Source: Amycolatopsis jejuensis
GTDB lineage: Bacteria > Actinomycetota > Actinomycetes > Mycobacteriales > Pseudonocardiaceae
Direction: 5' to 3'
Length of the DNA: 64,000 nt
Assembly: GCF_000717335.1 (NCBI RefSeq)
Contig: NZ_JNYZ01000030.1
Location: 46,515-110,514 of the forward strand
The translations under genes were made by a program, and so were the position numbers. Positions 32,112-41,547 of this stretch are shown piece after piece. Below the pieces are notes generated by a model. It was given only the letters and a program-made list of their open reading frames with translations, was not told where the DNA came from and did not search any database. Position 1 is the first letter of the stretch. The number at the start of each line of letters is the position of its first letter.

Positions 32112-32463
32112 GGAGTCAGCCCGTGAGGACCGGCCTGGGCCAATTCGGTGGCGCGATCGCTGCGGACGGCCAGTGCCGTTCCGGCGGGAGCGGGAGAGCG
32201 GAGTCAGCCCGCGAGGACCGGCCTGGGCCAATTCGGTGGCGCGATCGCCGTGGACGGGCAGTGCCGTTCCGGCGGGAGCGGGAGAGCGGAGTCAGCCCGC
32301 GAGGACCGGCCTGGGCCAATTCGGTGGCGCGATCGCTGCGGACGGCCAGTGCCGTTCCGGCGGGAGCGGGAGAGCGGAGTCAGCCCGCGAGGGCCGGTCT
32401 GGGCCAATTCGGTGGGGCGATCGCTGTGGACGGGCAGTGCTGTTCCGGCGGGAGCGGGAGACC
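32112..32463. repeat. Near-perfect tandem array, 88-bp unit, 4 copies
   Basis: GTCAGCCC starts at 32115, 32203, 32291 and 32379: exactly 88 bases each time. Copies are nearly identical; copies 1 and 3 share one variant in the middle (CTGCGGACGGCCAG), copies 2 and 4 another (GTGGACGGGCAG), suggesting duplication of a 176-bp dimer. 88 is not a multiple of 3, and all three forward frames run open through it, so it is not coding. Confidence 0.92.
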
Positions 32464-33436
32464 CGGGGTGCGGTCAGGACGGCTTCGGCGGGCGAGATGC
32501 CTCGCGGTGGCCAATGGAGACGAGCCTGGGGAACGGACTGACTCAGCCCGGTGGGTAAGCAGATTGGGCTCCGTAGGCAAGCCGTGCCAATATGACAAGG
32601 TGGTGTGGCGGTTTCGAGAGCGGGAACAGCGAATTAGGCAGGCGGCAGACACGCCCTACATGGCGAACACTGCCAACTAGCGCAAGACAGAAACGATCTT
32701 CATCGAGCAGAACCAATCAGACAAGCAGCAGACACGCCCCTACGCGGCGAACACGGCAGTTCGTTGCGGAGACGGCCGATCAAGCGACAGAGGGGTTTTC
32801 GCCAGCAGATGCGGCTCATCAGGTGGGCGGCGGAATGCGTATTGGCAGGCGGGGATGGTCAGGCAGGTGGAGCGATGCAGCAGGTTCGCTGACAGGTGAG
32901 GTCAATCGGGCGGACAGCAGCAGTCTTCGGCCGATGGCAGAGTCTCGGCAGCTAAAAGCAACGGCGGTTTCCGCGGGCGGATATCGCCAATCGGCGACCA
33001 GCGACGGCATCTGCGCGTGGAGGCGCTGCTGACGCAGACAGTGCTGAATCGGCAGGCAGCGCCCAATCTGCCGAACAGCACTGAAACGGCAAGGAGACGA
33101 GAGGTGATCTTGCGCAGATAAGTGTCTGCGTCGCACGCAAGCAGTAGCGCGAATTCGTGCGGGAAATTTGTAATTATTCGCAGGATGGTCAACCCGGAGG
33201 TCAGATGGAGAGAATCCGATTGGTGAGCAGAACCTTTGTGCAGCAACGGAATACCGCGGCGAATCAGGACCGACGATGAGCAGAAAAGGGCATCGCAGGT
33301 AAAGGAGCGCCGCGGGAAAAGGATGCAACGAGAAGAAGGAAAACCATCAGAAAAGCCCCGCAAGAAGGAAAGGCGCCTCCAGAAGAAAGGGGGCGCCCCA
33401 CCACCTGTTCCCGTGGCTAAACCCGCACTCCGGAAA
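32464..33436. other. Gene-free, AT-richer region downstream of lsr2
   Basis: About 970 bases with no plausible gene on either strand and clearly lower GC than the surroundings. A 35-base word beginning GGCGGCAGACACGCC at 32647 recurs in variant form near 32725. The most AT-rich part is near 33150-33190. Palindromic GGGGCGCCCC at about 33390 may belong to the lsr2 terminator. Xenogeneic or decayed sequence is possible. Confidence 0.55.
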
Positions 33437-33832
33437 TCAGGCCTTCTTCCGGCCTCCGCGTTTGCGGACCGGCTTCGCAGGTTCCTCGGTTCCCCGTTCC
33501 TCATACGCCTTTACGATTTCCGCGGGGAGGCGGCCTCGGTCGGAGACCTGGAAGCCGTTGGCTTCGGCCCATTCGCGCATCTGTTTGTTGCGTTCCCGGT
33601 CGGCGGTGGTTGCCGTTGGGCGCGGGGGCTGGCCGGGGGCCAGCTTGACCTTGCGGCCGCCTACTCGGCGGGACACCGAGACGTAGCGGGCCAGCTCGTC
33701 TCGCAGTACTGTGGCGTGTTCTTCGGACAGGTCGATCTCGTAGCTCACGCCGTCGAGGCTGAAGGGGACAGTCTGGTCGGCGATGCTGCCGTCGATGTCG
33801 TCCACCATCTCGACATGGACTTTCTGCGCCAT
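33437..33832 (-). CDS. lsr2: Lsr2 nucleoid-associated protein
   Basis: 131 residues. N-terminal oligomerisation domain MAQKVHVEMVDDIDG and IDLSEEHATVLRDEL, a proline/basic linker, and the C-terminal DNA-binding domain NKQMREWAEANGFQVSDRGR, with the RGR loop that enters the AT-rich minor groove. Lsr2 silences AT-rich and foreign genes. It has a lysine/arginine-rich C-terminal tail longer than the mycobacterial protein. GAAGGAA precedes the ATG. Actinomycetes often carry several copies; which this is cannot be told here. Confidence 0.95.
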   Translation of the reverse strand: MAQKVHVEMVDDIDGSIADQTVPFSLDGVSYEIDLSEEHATVLRDELARYVSVSRRVGGRKVKLAPGQPPRPTATTADRERNKQMREWAEANGFQVSDRGRLPAEIVKAYEERGTEEPAKPVRKRGGRKKA

Positions 33833-33919
33833 GATTCGCGTTCCTTCACGTTCTACAGGATGTTCCTTCGATTACCCTATCGTGTCGAGTGAACCCGTCG
33901 GAACGATACCGGAAACACC

Positions 33920-33951
33920 GAAGGCCACCGGGGACGAACCCGGTGGCCTTC
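33920..33951. terminator. Strong hairpin terminator after the phosphoesterase gene
   Basis: 13-bp perfect stem (33920-33932 with 33939-33951) and a 6-base loop, 17 bases past the stop of the minus-strand phosphoesterase. It also separates this operon from lsr2. Confidence 0.75.
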
Positions 33952-33968
33952 AACGCAGCAGGGAGAGT

Positions 33969-35585
33969 CTAGCGGCGCGCACCCGTGACCGGGTCCAGCG
34001 GGAGTTTGTCCGCCTGTGGCCACCAGAAGCCGAACATATTCCACAGCCCGCCGGCGCGGGTGTCGAATGAACCATCGCCTACGTGGCCGGCAAACCAGTT
34101 GTCCTCGATGAACTTGAGTACCGAGGTCTGGTCCGTGCGGGTGTGGTCGACGTAGTTCACCTTGCTGTACGGCGAGATGACCAGCAGCGGCAGCCGCGGG
34201 CCGTAGCCGCAGCGGTCGGCGTATCCGCCCAGTCCGGCTGCCTTTCCGGTGCACACTGCCTGGTCCTGCGACGCGTCCTGCGAACCGTTGACGATCGCCG
34301 GGTTGACGTGGTCGTACCAGCCGTCGGAATCGTCGTAGGCGAGCACGATCGCCGTCGAGCGCCATTCCGGCGACTGCTGGATCTTGTTGATCTCGTTCAC
34401 CACGAAGTGCTGTTCGTCGAGCGGGTCGGAATAGCCGGCGTGGCCGTCCTGGTACTCCGGCGCCTTCAGGAAGCTCACCGCGGGCATCGAGCCTGCCTTG
34501 AGCGAATCGTCGAAGTCGCTGATGTCGTACTGGTGGTTGGCCTGGTCGGTCTGCCCGATCGCCTGCGCCGACGACGGCGGCAGGTGGTGCGGGTTCGAGG
34601 TGGACCGGTAGTACTGGAACGGCTGGTGGTGCGGGCTGTAGTCGACGGAAGCCTGGTTGCCGATGTTCGCGTGCTTCTGCCCGCAGACCGCGTACCCGTT
34701 CGCGGTGCCGGTGGGCCGGAAGCCGCCCTGGAACCAGCCCCACGTGACGTGCCGGTCGTTCAGCAGGTCACCGACATTGCGGCCGGACATCGCGCCGAGA
34801 TTGTCCTTGGCGGTGTGGTTCTTGTCCGAACAATCGTCCCACGCCGGGTCCGGGTCGTTGATCACGGTGCCGACGCCCTGCGCATTCGGCGACGCGACGA
34901 CGTACGAGTCGCTCTTCGGCTCGTGCGTGACCGGGTCGACCGCCTGGATCCCGTGCGTCTGCCCGGAGATCAGGTTGATCGCGCCCGGGGTGGACGGGCC
35001 GAACACGGTGTTGAAGGAATTGTCACTCATTGCGTAGTGCTGGGCGTAATTCCACATTCCGGTGACCGTGTTGCCGTCGTAATAGTCCATGACCAGACCC
35101 GGTTCGCCGAAGAGAATCGGCTGGCCGGTGCACTTGTCGGTCTCGGTCTTTTCGACGAACTTGTCCATCTTGCCGCCGTTGAACGCGGCCTGTTCGGCGC
35201 CGTAGTTGTGGTTCTGGTCGCAGGTCAGCGCCTGGTCAGGGCCGAGCCGCTTCGGGTTGTACGCGTTCGGGTTGCCAGTCAGGAGCTGGTGGTCCAGACC
35301 GTTGACCTTCGGCGTGTGCCGCGCGGCCTGGAACGGCGTGCCGTTCTCGTTGGTCGCATTCGGGTAGGTGCCGAAGTAGTGGTCGAACGAAATGTTCTCG
35401 CCGAAAATGACCACGACGTGCTTGATCGGAGTGAGAGTGGGCAGCCACGCCGCGGGCAGCGGGTGCAGCGGCCGGGCGTCCGCGGTCGAGGCCGCGGAGC
35501 CGGTGACGATGGCGAGCGCCGCCGCTGAGGCGAGCGCGCCCGCCCCGAGCAGGCGACGGCGCCGTCTGCCGAATGCTTTGACCAC
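33969..35585 (-). CDS. Secreted alkaline-phosphatase-superfamily phosphoesterase (AcpA/phospholipase C type)
   Basis: 538 residues. N-terminal signal with an RRRRR cluster and hydrophobic core, ending near ASTADA; Tat or Sec. The mature start HVVVIFGENISFDHYFGTYP is the metal-binding segment of the AcpA/non-haemolytic phospholipase C family; DDSDGWYDHV and GYGPRLPLLVISPYSKVNYV are the C-terminal metal and substrate loops. Likely releases phosphate from phosphoesters or phospholipids outside the membrane. AGGAGG 8 bases before a GTG start. Last gene of the efeO-efeB operon by orientation (45-base gap) and followed by a terminator. Confidence 0.88.
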   Translation of the reverse strand: MVKAFGRRRRRLLGAGALASAAALAIVTGSAASTADARPLHPLPAAWLPTLTPIKHVVVIFGENISFDHYFGTYPNATNENGTPFQAARHTPKVNGLDHQLLTGNPNAYNPKRLGPDQALTCDQNHNYGAEQAAFNGGKMDKFVEKTETDKCTGQPILFGEPGLVMDYYDGNTVTGMWNYAQHYAMSDNSFNTVFGPSTPGAINLISGQTHGIQAVDPVTHEPKSDSYVVASPNAQGVGTVINDPDPAWDDCSDKNHTAKDNLGAMSGRNVGDLLNDRHVTWGWFQGGFRPTGTANGYAVCGQKHANIGNQASVDYSPHHQPFQYYRSTSNPHHLPPSSAQAIGQTDQANHQYDISDFDDSLKAGSMPAVSFLKAPEYQDGHAGYSDPLDEQHFVVNEINKIQQSPEWRSTAIVLAYDDSDGWYDHVNPAIVNGSQDASQDQAVCTGKAAGLGGYADRCGYGPRLPLLVISPYSKVNYVDHTRTDQTSVLKFIEDNWFAGHVGDGSFDTRAGGLWNMFGFWWPQADKLPLDPVTGARR

Positions 35586-35630
35586 TGGGGAATCCTCCTG
35601 GGGGTGGTTGGGGCACTGCTGGGGCGCACC

Positions 35631-36827
35631 TCAGGCGAGGAGCGTCCGGCCGAGGTGGTCGCCGGGACCGGTGACGCCCGGCAGCGCGAAGAAATAGCCG
35701 CCGCCGAACGGGGAGAGGTAATCGACGAGCGGCTCGTCGACGAGCCGTTTCTGTACCGCCTCGAACTGCCGCTCGAGATCCTGCTGATAACAGGTGAAAA
35801 CGAGACCCATATCGAGGTTGCCATTCGCGTCGACGCCGCGGTCGTAATTGACGGCGCGACGCAGAATGCGGCTGGCGTCGGTTTCCGGGGTCCGCGGGTT
35901 TGCTTTGCGGATGTGGCTGGTGAGCGGGATGACAGTACCGATCGGGTCGTCGCCGTAGCGCGGTTCGTCCTGCTCGGCGGCACCGTCGAGCGGAGCGCCG
36001 GTGTCGCGGCGGCGGCCGAACATGTTCTCCTGTTCGGTGAGCGAAACCCGGTCCCAGAATTCGACGAGCATCCGGATCAAGCGGACGACCTGGTAGCTGC
36101 CGCCGGTGGTCCACGCGGGCTCGCCGCCGCCGGACACCCACACCAGCCGGTCCAGTTCGGACTCCCCCGGGTTCGCGATGCCGTCTTTGAAGCCCATCAG
36201 GTTCCGCGGGGTTCCCGATGGGCGGGACGGCGAGCTGAAACCGTTGATCTTCCAGCGCAATTGCATTCCGCCGCGGGTTGCGCGGGTGAGGTCACGCAGG
36301 GCGTGCAGCACGGTGTCGGTGGATCCGGCGGACAGCGTCAGCGACAGGTCCCCGTGACATTGCGCGGCGTCGAGCGCGTCGTTGGGGAACATGGTCATCG
36401 GCTTGAGCTTCCGCGGCTTGCGGTCGGCGAGCCCGTACCGGCTGTCGAAAAGGGACGATCCGACGCCGACGATCACCCCGAGGTCGCTGTGTGGGACCAC
36501 GGGACCGAGTACGCCGGAATCGGCGGGCGGAGCGGTGATCCCGAGTGCAGCCGGGGCGCCACCGGAAGTGAGGAAACGTGCGCGATCGGTGATTTCGCGG
36601 AACAACTGGGTCAGCTCGGCGCGATTCTCGGCAATGACGTCGAATGTGGCGACAATGCTTTGTGCCGGTGGTTGACGCAGAATTGCCGCTTGCCGAGGAC
36701 CGTGGAACGGGACCGTACCTGGGTCTTCCGCAGCGCTCGCGGTAGCCCCGGCTCCGGCGACCGCAGCAATTCCGGCGCCGGCCACGGTGCGGCGCAGGAA
36801 GGTCCGGCGGGAGGATTCTGTGGTCAC
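35631..36827 (-). CDS. efeB: Tat-exported DyP-type haem peroxidase EfeB
   Basis: 398 residues. Tat signal [15 protein letters not shown]. DyP signature GFKDGIANP (the GxxDG motif with catalytic Asp) and a C-terminal region with the haem-ligand environment ([11 protein letters not shown]). EfeB supports ferrous or haem iron acquisition with EfeO. GTG start chosen with GGAGGATTTC upstream and because it begins the Tat motif; it overlaps the EfeO stop by 4 bases, so the two are translationally coupled. Confidence 0.92.
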   Translation of the reverse strand: MTTESSRRTFLRRTVAGAGIAAVAGAGATASAAEDPGTVPFHGPRQAAILRQPPAQSIVATFDVIAENRAELTQLFREITDRARFLTSGGAPAALGITAPPADSGVLGPVVPHSDLGVIVGVGSSLFDSRYGLADRKPRKLKPMTMFPNDALDAAQCHGDLSLTLSAGSTDTVLHALRDLTRATRGGMQLRWKINGFSSPSRPSGTPRNLMGFKDGIANPGESELDRLVWVSGGGEPAWTTGGSYQVVRLIRMLVEFWDRVSLTEQENMFGRRRDTGAPLDGAAEQDEPRYGDDPIGTVIPLTSHIRKANPRTPETDASRILRRAVNYDRGVDANGNLDMGLVFTCYQQDLERQFEAVQKRLVDEPLVDYLSPFGGGYFFALPGVTGPGDHLGRTLLA

Positions 36828-37996
36828 GAAATCCTCCGAGGTTCGGCAATGGCGGCAATCGGGGCGAGCTGTTCGGTCAATTCGCTGACGTCGCCATTGA
36901 GTTTCTGCCGTTGCTGCGTCGACAGCTGACTCACCGGAGTCCACGAGCCGGCCCCGTCGAGTGCCGTGGCGGTCCGTTTCAACCAAGACTCCACAGTGGA
37001 CAGTGCCGGGTAACGTGGCGTGAGGACGGGTCGCAAGACATCGAGCACCGCCTGGACCCCGTCGAGGTTGGCGCGAGCAGTGGCAAGATTGGTGCCACTG
37101 CCGTAATCGGTGCGTGCGGTGAGTTCGAATTGCAGGGTGTTCTCCACGATCTCGTGTGCCCTCAGGCCAAGGTCATTCGGGTCGACCTGACTGTCCGCAA
37201 AGGACCTCCGCAAAGCTTGGACACCGTTGTCCAGTTGGTCGGCTACGGCACCCACAGACGAGAGATCCTCGTTGTGCCACAGGCCGTATTCGATGCGATG
37301 GAAGCCGGTGAAGCCGGAATCCCCTACCCCATCAGGTAGACCGGCAGTGGTGCCGTTGATTGCGTGATCGGAATCGCCGAAGGCGTTGTACGCCGCGCCG
37401 AGGCGTTCGTAATCGAGATGCGCGACCAGCCAGGCGGACTCACTCGCGCCACGGTCACCGCTGCGCAAAGCATTCTTCAGCGTTCCCACGTCGGCCGACA
37501 GCTGGTCCAAACCTTGCGTGACATGCGCTTGGTACGCCTTGAGCGGGCCGAGCAGGTCGTTCTGCGTCACCGGCGCGACTCCCGGGCCACGTTCGGCGCC
37601 GCCGGTCACCGTGACGGCCGGTCCGACGATCGCCGCGGAATCCTCGGGCAGGCAACGGAACGCGTAGGTCCCGTTGCCGAGCGTGACCTGCAGGGGGCGG
37701 CTCGTTCCGGTGCCGAGCCCTTCGACCTCGCCGTAGATCACGCCGGACGCCGGGTCGATCAGGTCGGCCTCGGCGGTGACCGACCCGGTGTTGCGCAGGT
37801 GGAAGGTCTGGACCCCCGGCTGCGGATCGGACCAGCCCTGTCCGCAGGACGACCGCGAGATCTGGATCTCGGGATCCTGCGCCGGCGCGCCATCGGGCCA
37901 GACCGCGACCGCGATGCCCACCGCCACGGCGACAGCCCCGGCGGCACCCGCCATCCAGCGGGTGCGTACTGACCCCGGCACACTGCCCCCTGCCAC
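36824..37996 (-). CDS. efeO: EfeO, cupredoxin plus M75 (imelysin) iron-uptake protein
   Basis: 390 residues: a signal-anchor helix ([20 protein letters not shown]), a cupredoxin-like domain to about residue 130, then the M75/EfeO domain with [14 protein letters not shown] containing the HxxE metal motif. Exported iron-binding component of the Efe system. The start is uncertain between GTGs at 37996 and 37981. No EfeU permease gene precedes it; upstream lies a divergent pobA. The palindrome at 36990 lies inside this gene. Confidence 0.9.
   Translation of the reverse strand: MAGGSVPGSVRTRWMAGAAGAVAVAVGIAVAVWPDGAPAQDPEIQISRSSCGQGWSDPQPGVQTFHLRNTGSVTAEADLIDPASGVIYGEVEGLGTGTSRPLQVTLGNGTYAFRCLPEDSAAIVGPAVTVTGGAERGPGVAPVTQNDLLGPLKAYQAHVTQGLDQLSADVGTLKNALRSGDRGASESAWLVAHLDYERLGAAYNAFGDSDHAINGTTAGLPDGVGDSGFTGFHRIEYGLWHNEDLSSVGAVADQLDNGVQALRRSFADSQVDPNDLGLRAHEIVENTLQFELTARTDYGSGTNLATARANLDGVQAVLDVLRPVLTPRYPALSTVESWLKRTATALDGAGSWTPVSQLSTQQRQKLNGDVSELTEQLAPIAAIAEPRRIS
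36990..37000. repeat. Dispersed palindrome TCCACAGTGGA
   Basis: Copy of the 11-base core, inside efeO, followed by C as in the other copies. Confidence 0.55.
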
Positions 37997-38184
37997 TCGT
38001 TCGGACTACCGGAACGGAATTATGCGGGCGGCAGGCGAAGAAAACGGGGCGGTCCACCCGGGAATTCACCAGGACTTCAGCCGGAAATCGAAGGAATGGG
38101 ATATAGCCCGCCAAAACACCTGGTAGCGGCACGTCCGGTTCGCCGCGTATGGTGTGTTCGCTGGAGGTACGCCGGGGAGGGCGC

Positions 38185-39360
38185 ATGGGGGCAAACCGGA
38201 CGTCGGTTGCGGTGGTGGGAGCGGGCCCGGCCGGGCTCACGGTGGCGAACCTGCTGCAGTCGGCCGGGATCGGCACTGTCGTGGTGGAAACGGAAACGCG
38301 GGAGTTCATCGAACAGCGGCCGCGCGCGGGATTCATCGAGGAATGGGTGGTCCGTGCGCTCGAAGAAAACGGGCTCGCAAACCGGCTGCTCGATTCGGCA
38401 CAACGGCACGATTCGTTCGAATTCCGCTACCGCGGGCAGCGGCATCTCGTGCCGTTCACCGATCTCGTCGGACAGCACCATTTCGTCTATCCGCAGCAGG
38501 AACTCGTCACGGACCTGGCGGCTGCCTATGCCGGTGACGCCCGGTTCGGCGCGACCGACGTGCGGCTGCACGACCTCGAATCGGACCATCCGTCGGTCAC
38601 CTACCGGTCGGCCGAGGGTACGGCGGAACGCATCGACTGCGATTTCGTCGCCGGGTGCGACGGCGCCCGCGGGGTCACGCGCGGTTACCTGCCACCGGAG
38701 TCGACGCTGGTCGCGCAGCATGACTACGGCTTCGGCTGGCTCGCGTTGCTGGCGCAGGCGCCGCCGTCGGCCGAGCGGGTGGTGTTCGGCATCCACCCGC
38801 GCGGGTTCGCCGCGCACATGGCGCGCACGCCGACGGTCACCCGGTACTACCTGCAGACCGACCTCGCCGACACCGCGGAAGACTGGCCCGACGAGCGTGT
38901 GTGGCGGGAGCTGCACACCCGGCTCGCGGTGCCGGACAGCCCGGTCGCCGAGGGTCCGCTGATCGAGAAACGCGTGCTGGACATGCACAATTACGTGACC
39001 GAGCCGATGTCGCACGGCCGGCTGTACCTGGCGGGCGAATCGGCGCATCTGGTGGCCCCGATCGCGGCGAAGGGGATGAACCTGGCGATCCACGACGCGC
39101 TGCTGCTCGTCCGCGGCCTGCGTGACTGGTACGCCGGCGCGCCCGAAACGCTGGCCCGCTACAGCGCGGACTGCCTGCCGCGGGTGTGGCAGTACCAGGA
39201 GTTTTCGCTGTGGCTGTCGGAAGTCTTCCACCACACCCCCGCGTCGACCGACCCGTTCCTGGCCCGCGTGGCGGAAGCACGCCTCCGCCGGCTGCTGGGT
39301 TCGCCGACCGTGGCGACAGCGTTCGCGGACATGTTCACCGGGAAGGACGCGGATTTCTGA
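38185..39360 (+). CDS. pobA: 4-hydroxybenzoate 3-monooxygenase (PobA)
   Basis: 391 residues aligning end to end with Pseudomonas PobA: VVGAGPAGLTVANLLQSAG, CDFVAGCDGARGVTR (DG motif), FGWLALLAQAPP, HPRGFA, TRYYLQ with the substrate-contact Tyr, and YLAGESAHLVAP with PIAAKGMNLA. The GD motif is GES and the active-site Thr of PTGAKG is Ile here, so a related benzoate may be the true substrate. Hydroxylates 4-hydroxybenzoate to protocatechuate. GGGGAGG before the ATG. First of three genes (VOC and RraA-like follow). Confidence 0.85.
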   Translation: MGANRTSVAVVGAGPAGLTVANLLQSAGIGTVVVETETREFIEQRPRAGFIEEWVVRALEENGLANRLLDSAQRHDSFEFRYRGQRHLVPFTDLVGQHHFVYPQQELVTDLAAAYAGDARFGATDVRLHDLESDHPSVTYRSAEGTAERIDCDFVAGCDGARGVTRGYLPPESTLVAQHDYGFGWLALLAQAPPSAERVVFGIHPRGFAAHMARTPTVTRYYLQTDLADTAEDWPDERVWRELHTRLAVPDSPVAEGPLIEKRVLDMHNYVTEPMSHGRLYLAGESAHLVAPIAAKGMNLAIHDALLLVRGLRDWYAGAPETLARYSADCLPRVWQYQEFSLWLSEVFHHTPASTDPFLARVAEARLRRLLGSPTVATAFADMFTGKDADF

Positions 39361-39403
39361 CCCGGCGTTTGCGCGCGGCCCCGGAAGCGGGTTGGCTCAC
39401 GGG

Positions 39404-39769
39404 ATGAGCATGTCCCACGTCATCGTCCGGATGGTGGTCCCGGACACCGCCGCAGCGGTGGCCTTCCTGCGCGACGTTTTCGGTGCGATCGGCGACGTTC
39501 CCGCAGACCGCCCCGCCGACGTCCGGCTCGGCGATTCGCATCTGCTGATCTCGTCCGCTTCGGCCGAGCGCGAGGTGTTCCCGGCGTTCCTGTACGTCTA
39601 CGTGGACGACGTCGAAGACACCCACACGCGCGCGCTGGCCGCCGGTGCGTCGGAGATCGAAGAACCCTGGCGCACCCCGTACGGTGATTTCCGTTCGATG
39701 GTGCGCGATCCGTCCGGTAACGTGTTCCAGCTGGCACGAAAGGCGGGCGAATGGACAACAACGAGCTGA
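39404..39769 (+). CDS. VOC/glyoxalase-family protein (PhnB-like)
   Basis: 121 residues, one VOC repeat pair: HVIVRMVVPDTAAAVAFLRD, LLISSASAERE, FLYVYVDDVEDTHTRALAAG and YGDFRSMVRDPSGNVFQLA. Members are metal-dependent dioxygenases, isomerases or resistance proteins; no function can be assigned. It lies 43 bases after pobA and overlaps the RraA-like gene by 19 bases, so it belongs to the aromatic operon. Confidence 0.85.
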   Translation: MSMSHVIVRMVVPDTAAAVAFLRDVFGAIGDVPADRPADVRLGDSHLLISSASAEREVFPAFLYVYVDDVEDTHTRALAAGASEIEEPWRTPYGDFRSMVRDPSGNVFQLARKAGEWTTTS

Positions 39770-40458
39770 CGCGCCGGTTCGAGGCGCTCACCACCGCGCA
39801 CCTCGCGGACGGCTGTCTGCGGGCGCGGTTGAAGGTGCGGTGTGCGCCGGCCGGGACGCGAGCCGTCGTACCCGGGCAGCGCGTTTCCGGGCGGGTCCTG
39901 CCGGCGCGGCATGCGGGTAGCGTCGACGTGTTCCTCGAAGCAATCGCGTCCGCGCAGCCGGGTGACGTGCTCGTCGTCGACAACCGCGGACGGCACGACG
40001 AAAGCTGTGTCGGCGACCTCGTCACGGCGGAGGTCGCGGCGGCCGGGCTGGGCGGCATCGTGATCTGGGGGTTGCACCGCGACACGGCGGAGCTGCGCGA
40101 GATCGGGCTGCCGGTGTTCAGCCTCGGGTCGATTTCCACCGGACCGCTGCATCTGGCCGACCGCCCCTCCAACGCGCTGGAATCCGCCACCGTCGGCCGC
40201 TGGACCCTGATCACCGAGGACCTGGTCTTCGGCGACGACGACGGCGTGCTTTTCGTTCCCGCCGCGGAGGCCGAGGACGTGTTCCGGCTGGCCGAGTCCA
40301 TTCGCGACACTGAACGCAGGCAAGCGGACCGCATCCGCGCGGGGGTTTCGCTGCGGGAGCAGGTCGGGTTCGACGAGTTCCTGGCGCGCCGGGAAAGCGA
40401 TGGGTCGTACACGTTCCGGCAGCATCTGCGGACGGTGGGCGGCGCGGTCGAGGAATGA
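39751..40458 (+). CDS. RraA-like / 4-hydroxy-4-methyl-2-oxoglutarate aldolase family protein
   Basis: 235 residues. GDLVTAEVAAAGLGGIVIWG followed by HRDTAEL supplies the conserved Arg-Asp that bind Mg and pyruvate enolate in class II HMG/CHA aldolases; GLPVFSLGSISTGP follows. RraA proteins without aldolase activity share this fold, but the catabolic neighbourhood favours an aldolase cleaving a ring-fission product into pyruvate or oxaloacetate. Translationally coupled to the VOC gene. Confidence 0.85.
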   Translation: MDNNELTRRFEALTTAHLADGCLRARLKVRCAPAGTRAVVPGQRVSGRVLPARHAGSVDVFLEAIASAQPGDVLVVDNRGRHDESCVGDLVTAEVAAAGLGGIVIWGLHRDTAELREIGLPVFSLGSISTGPLHLADRPSNALESATVGRWTLITEDLVFGDDDGVLFVPAAEAEDVFRLAESIRDTERRQADRIRAGVSLREQVGFDEFLARRESDGSYTFRQHLRTVGGAVEE

Positions 40459-40461
40459 CGC

Positions 40462-41547
40462 TCAGCTGAAGTCGCGGGCCAGTTGCTTTGCGCGGACCTG
40501 CAGGAGCGCGCGGGCGTCGGCGACGCAGCGGTGTTCGTCCGGCTCCAGATCGGTCAGCGCGTACACCCCGGCGAACCCGGCAGCCTGCCATTCCGGCGGG
40601 GTCAGCAGGCATCGGCCGGCCAGCGCGACCACCGGAGTACCGCCAGCCGCGCGGAGGACGCCGACCGGGGCTTTTCCGTGCAGGGACTGGGTATCCAGCG
40701 AACCTTCGCCGGTGATCACGAGCCGGGCGTCGCGCGCGGCGGCCGGGAAGCCGAGGAGGTCCAGGAGCAGTTCGATCCCCGGCCGGATACGGGCGCCGAG
40801 TCCGGTCAGGACCCCGAATCCGACGCCGCCTGCCGCGCCTGCGCCCGGTACCTCGGCCTCAGATGGGCCCATGACCTCGGCCCACCGGTGCAGGCCACGT
40901 TCCAAAAGGGCAACGTCTTCCCGGCCAGCGCCCTTTTGTGGTCCATAGACCGCGGCTGCTCCGTCCGCACCGAGCAACGGATTGTCCACATCGGACGCGA
41001 GGACGATGTCCACTTCGGGCAGTCCACTGCGATCCACTGTGGACAACTCGGCCAGCGCCGCGCCACCCGGGGGCAACGGGGCGCCGGAGGCGTCTAGAAG
41101 ACGTGCGCCCAAAGCGGTCAGCAATCCGGCGCCGCCGTCGGTGCACGCGCTCCCGCCGACGCCCAGGACGATCTGCGTGGCACCGGCGGCACGAGCGGCA
41201 GCGATCAGCTCGCCCGTGCCGTAGCTCGACGCGGTCAGGGGTTCCGGGAGTCCGCCAGGCAGCCGGTGAAGACCCGATGCCTCCGCCAGTTCGACCACGG
41301 CGACCCGGCCGCGCAAGGCGAAATACGCGGTGATGCGACGTCCGGTCGGGCCGGACACGCGCACCGGCACCCGGCGGAATCCGGCAGCGACGGCGGCGGC
41401 GACTGTGCCGTCGCCGCCGTCCGCCACCGGCAGCTGCCGCACCGGCTCGCCCGGCGCGACCTCGGCGAATGCCGTGGCCACCACCTCCGCGACCTCGGCC
41501 GCGGTGAGCGAGCCCTTGAACTTGTCCGGCGCGACCAGCACAGTCAC
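40462..41547 (-). CDS. glxK: Glycerate kinase
   Basis: 361 residues, GlxK/GarK type: APDKFKGSLTAAEVAE at the N-terminus, ADGGDGTV, GVGGSACTDGGAGLL and TGEGSLDTQSLHGKAP are the family's binding loops. Phosphorylates D-glycerate, the last step of glyoxylate assimilation after purine or allantoin breakdown. Its ATG overlaps the stop of the AtzF-C-like gene by 4 bases and it ends the purine operon. Three bases separate its stop from the convergent RraA-like gene. Confidence 0.92.
   Translation of the reverse strand: MTVLVAPDKFKGSLTAAEVAEVVATAFAEVAPGEPVRQLPVADGGDGTVAAAVAAGFRRVPVRVSGPTGRRITAYFALRGRVAVVELAEASGLHRLPGGLPEPLTASSYGTGELIAAARAAGATQIVLGVGGSACTDGGAGLLTALGARLLDASGAPLPPGGAALAELSTVDRSGLPEVDIVLASDVDNPLLGADGAAAVYGPQKGAGREDVALLERGLHRWAEVMGPSEAEVPGAGAAGGVGFGVLTGLGARIRPGIELLLDLLGFPAAARDARLVITGEGSLDTQSLHGKAPVGVLRAAGGTPVVALAGRCLLTPPEWQAAGFAGVYALTDLEPDEHRCVADARALLQVRAKQLARDFS
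41033..41043. repeat. Dispersed palindrome TCCACTGTGGA
   Basis: Copy of the core, inside glxK, within a 60-base stretch that also has three further GTCCAC words. Confidence 0.55.

Noticed and set aside
32112..32463. CRISPR array
   Set aside because: Units are contiguous copies without unique spacers and no cas gene is present.
32107..32680. Repeat protein encoded by the 88-bp array
   Set aside because: All three forward frames are open and 88 is not a multiple of 3, so each repeat would be read in a different frame; no ribosome site.
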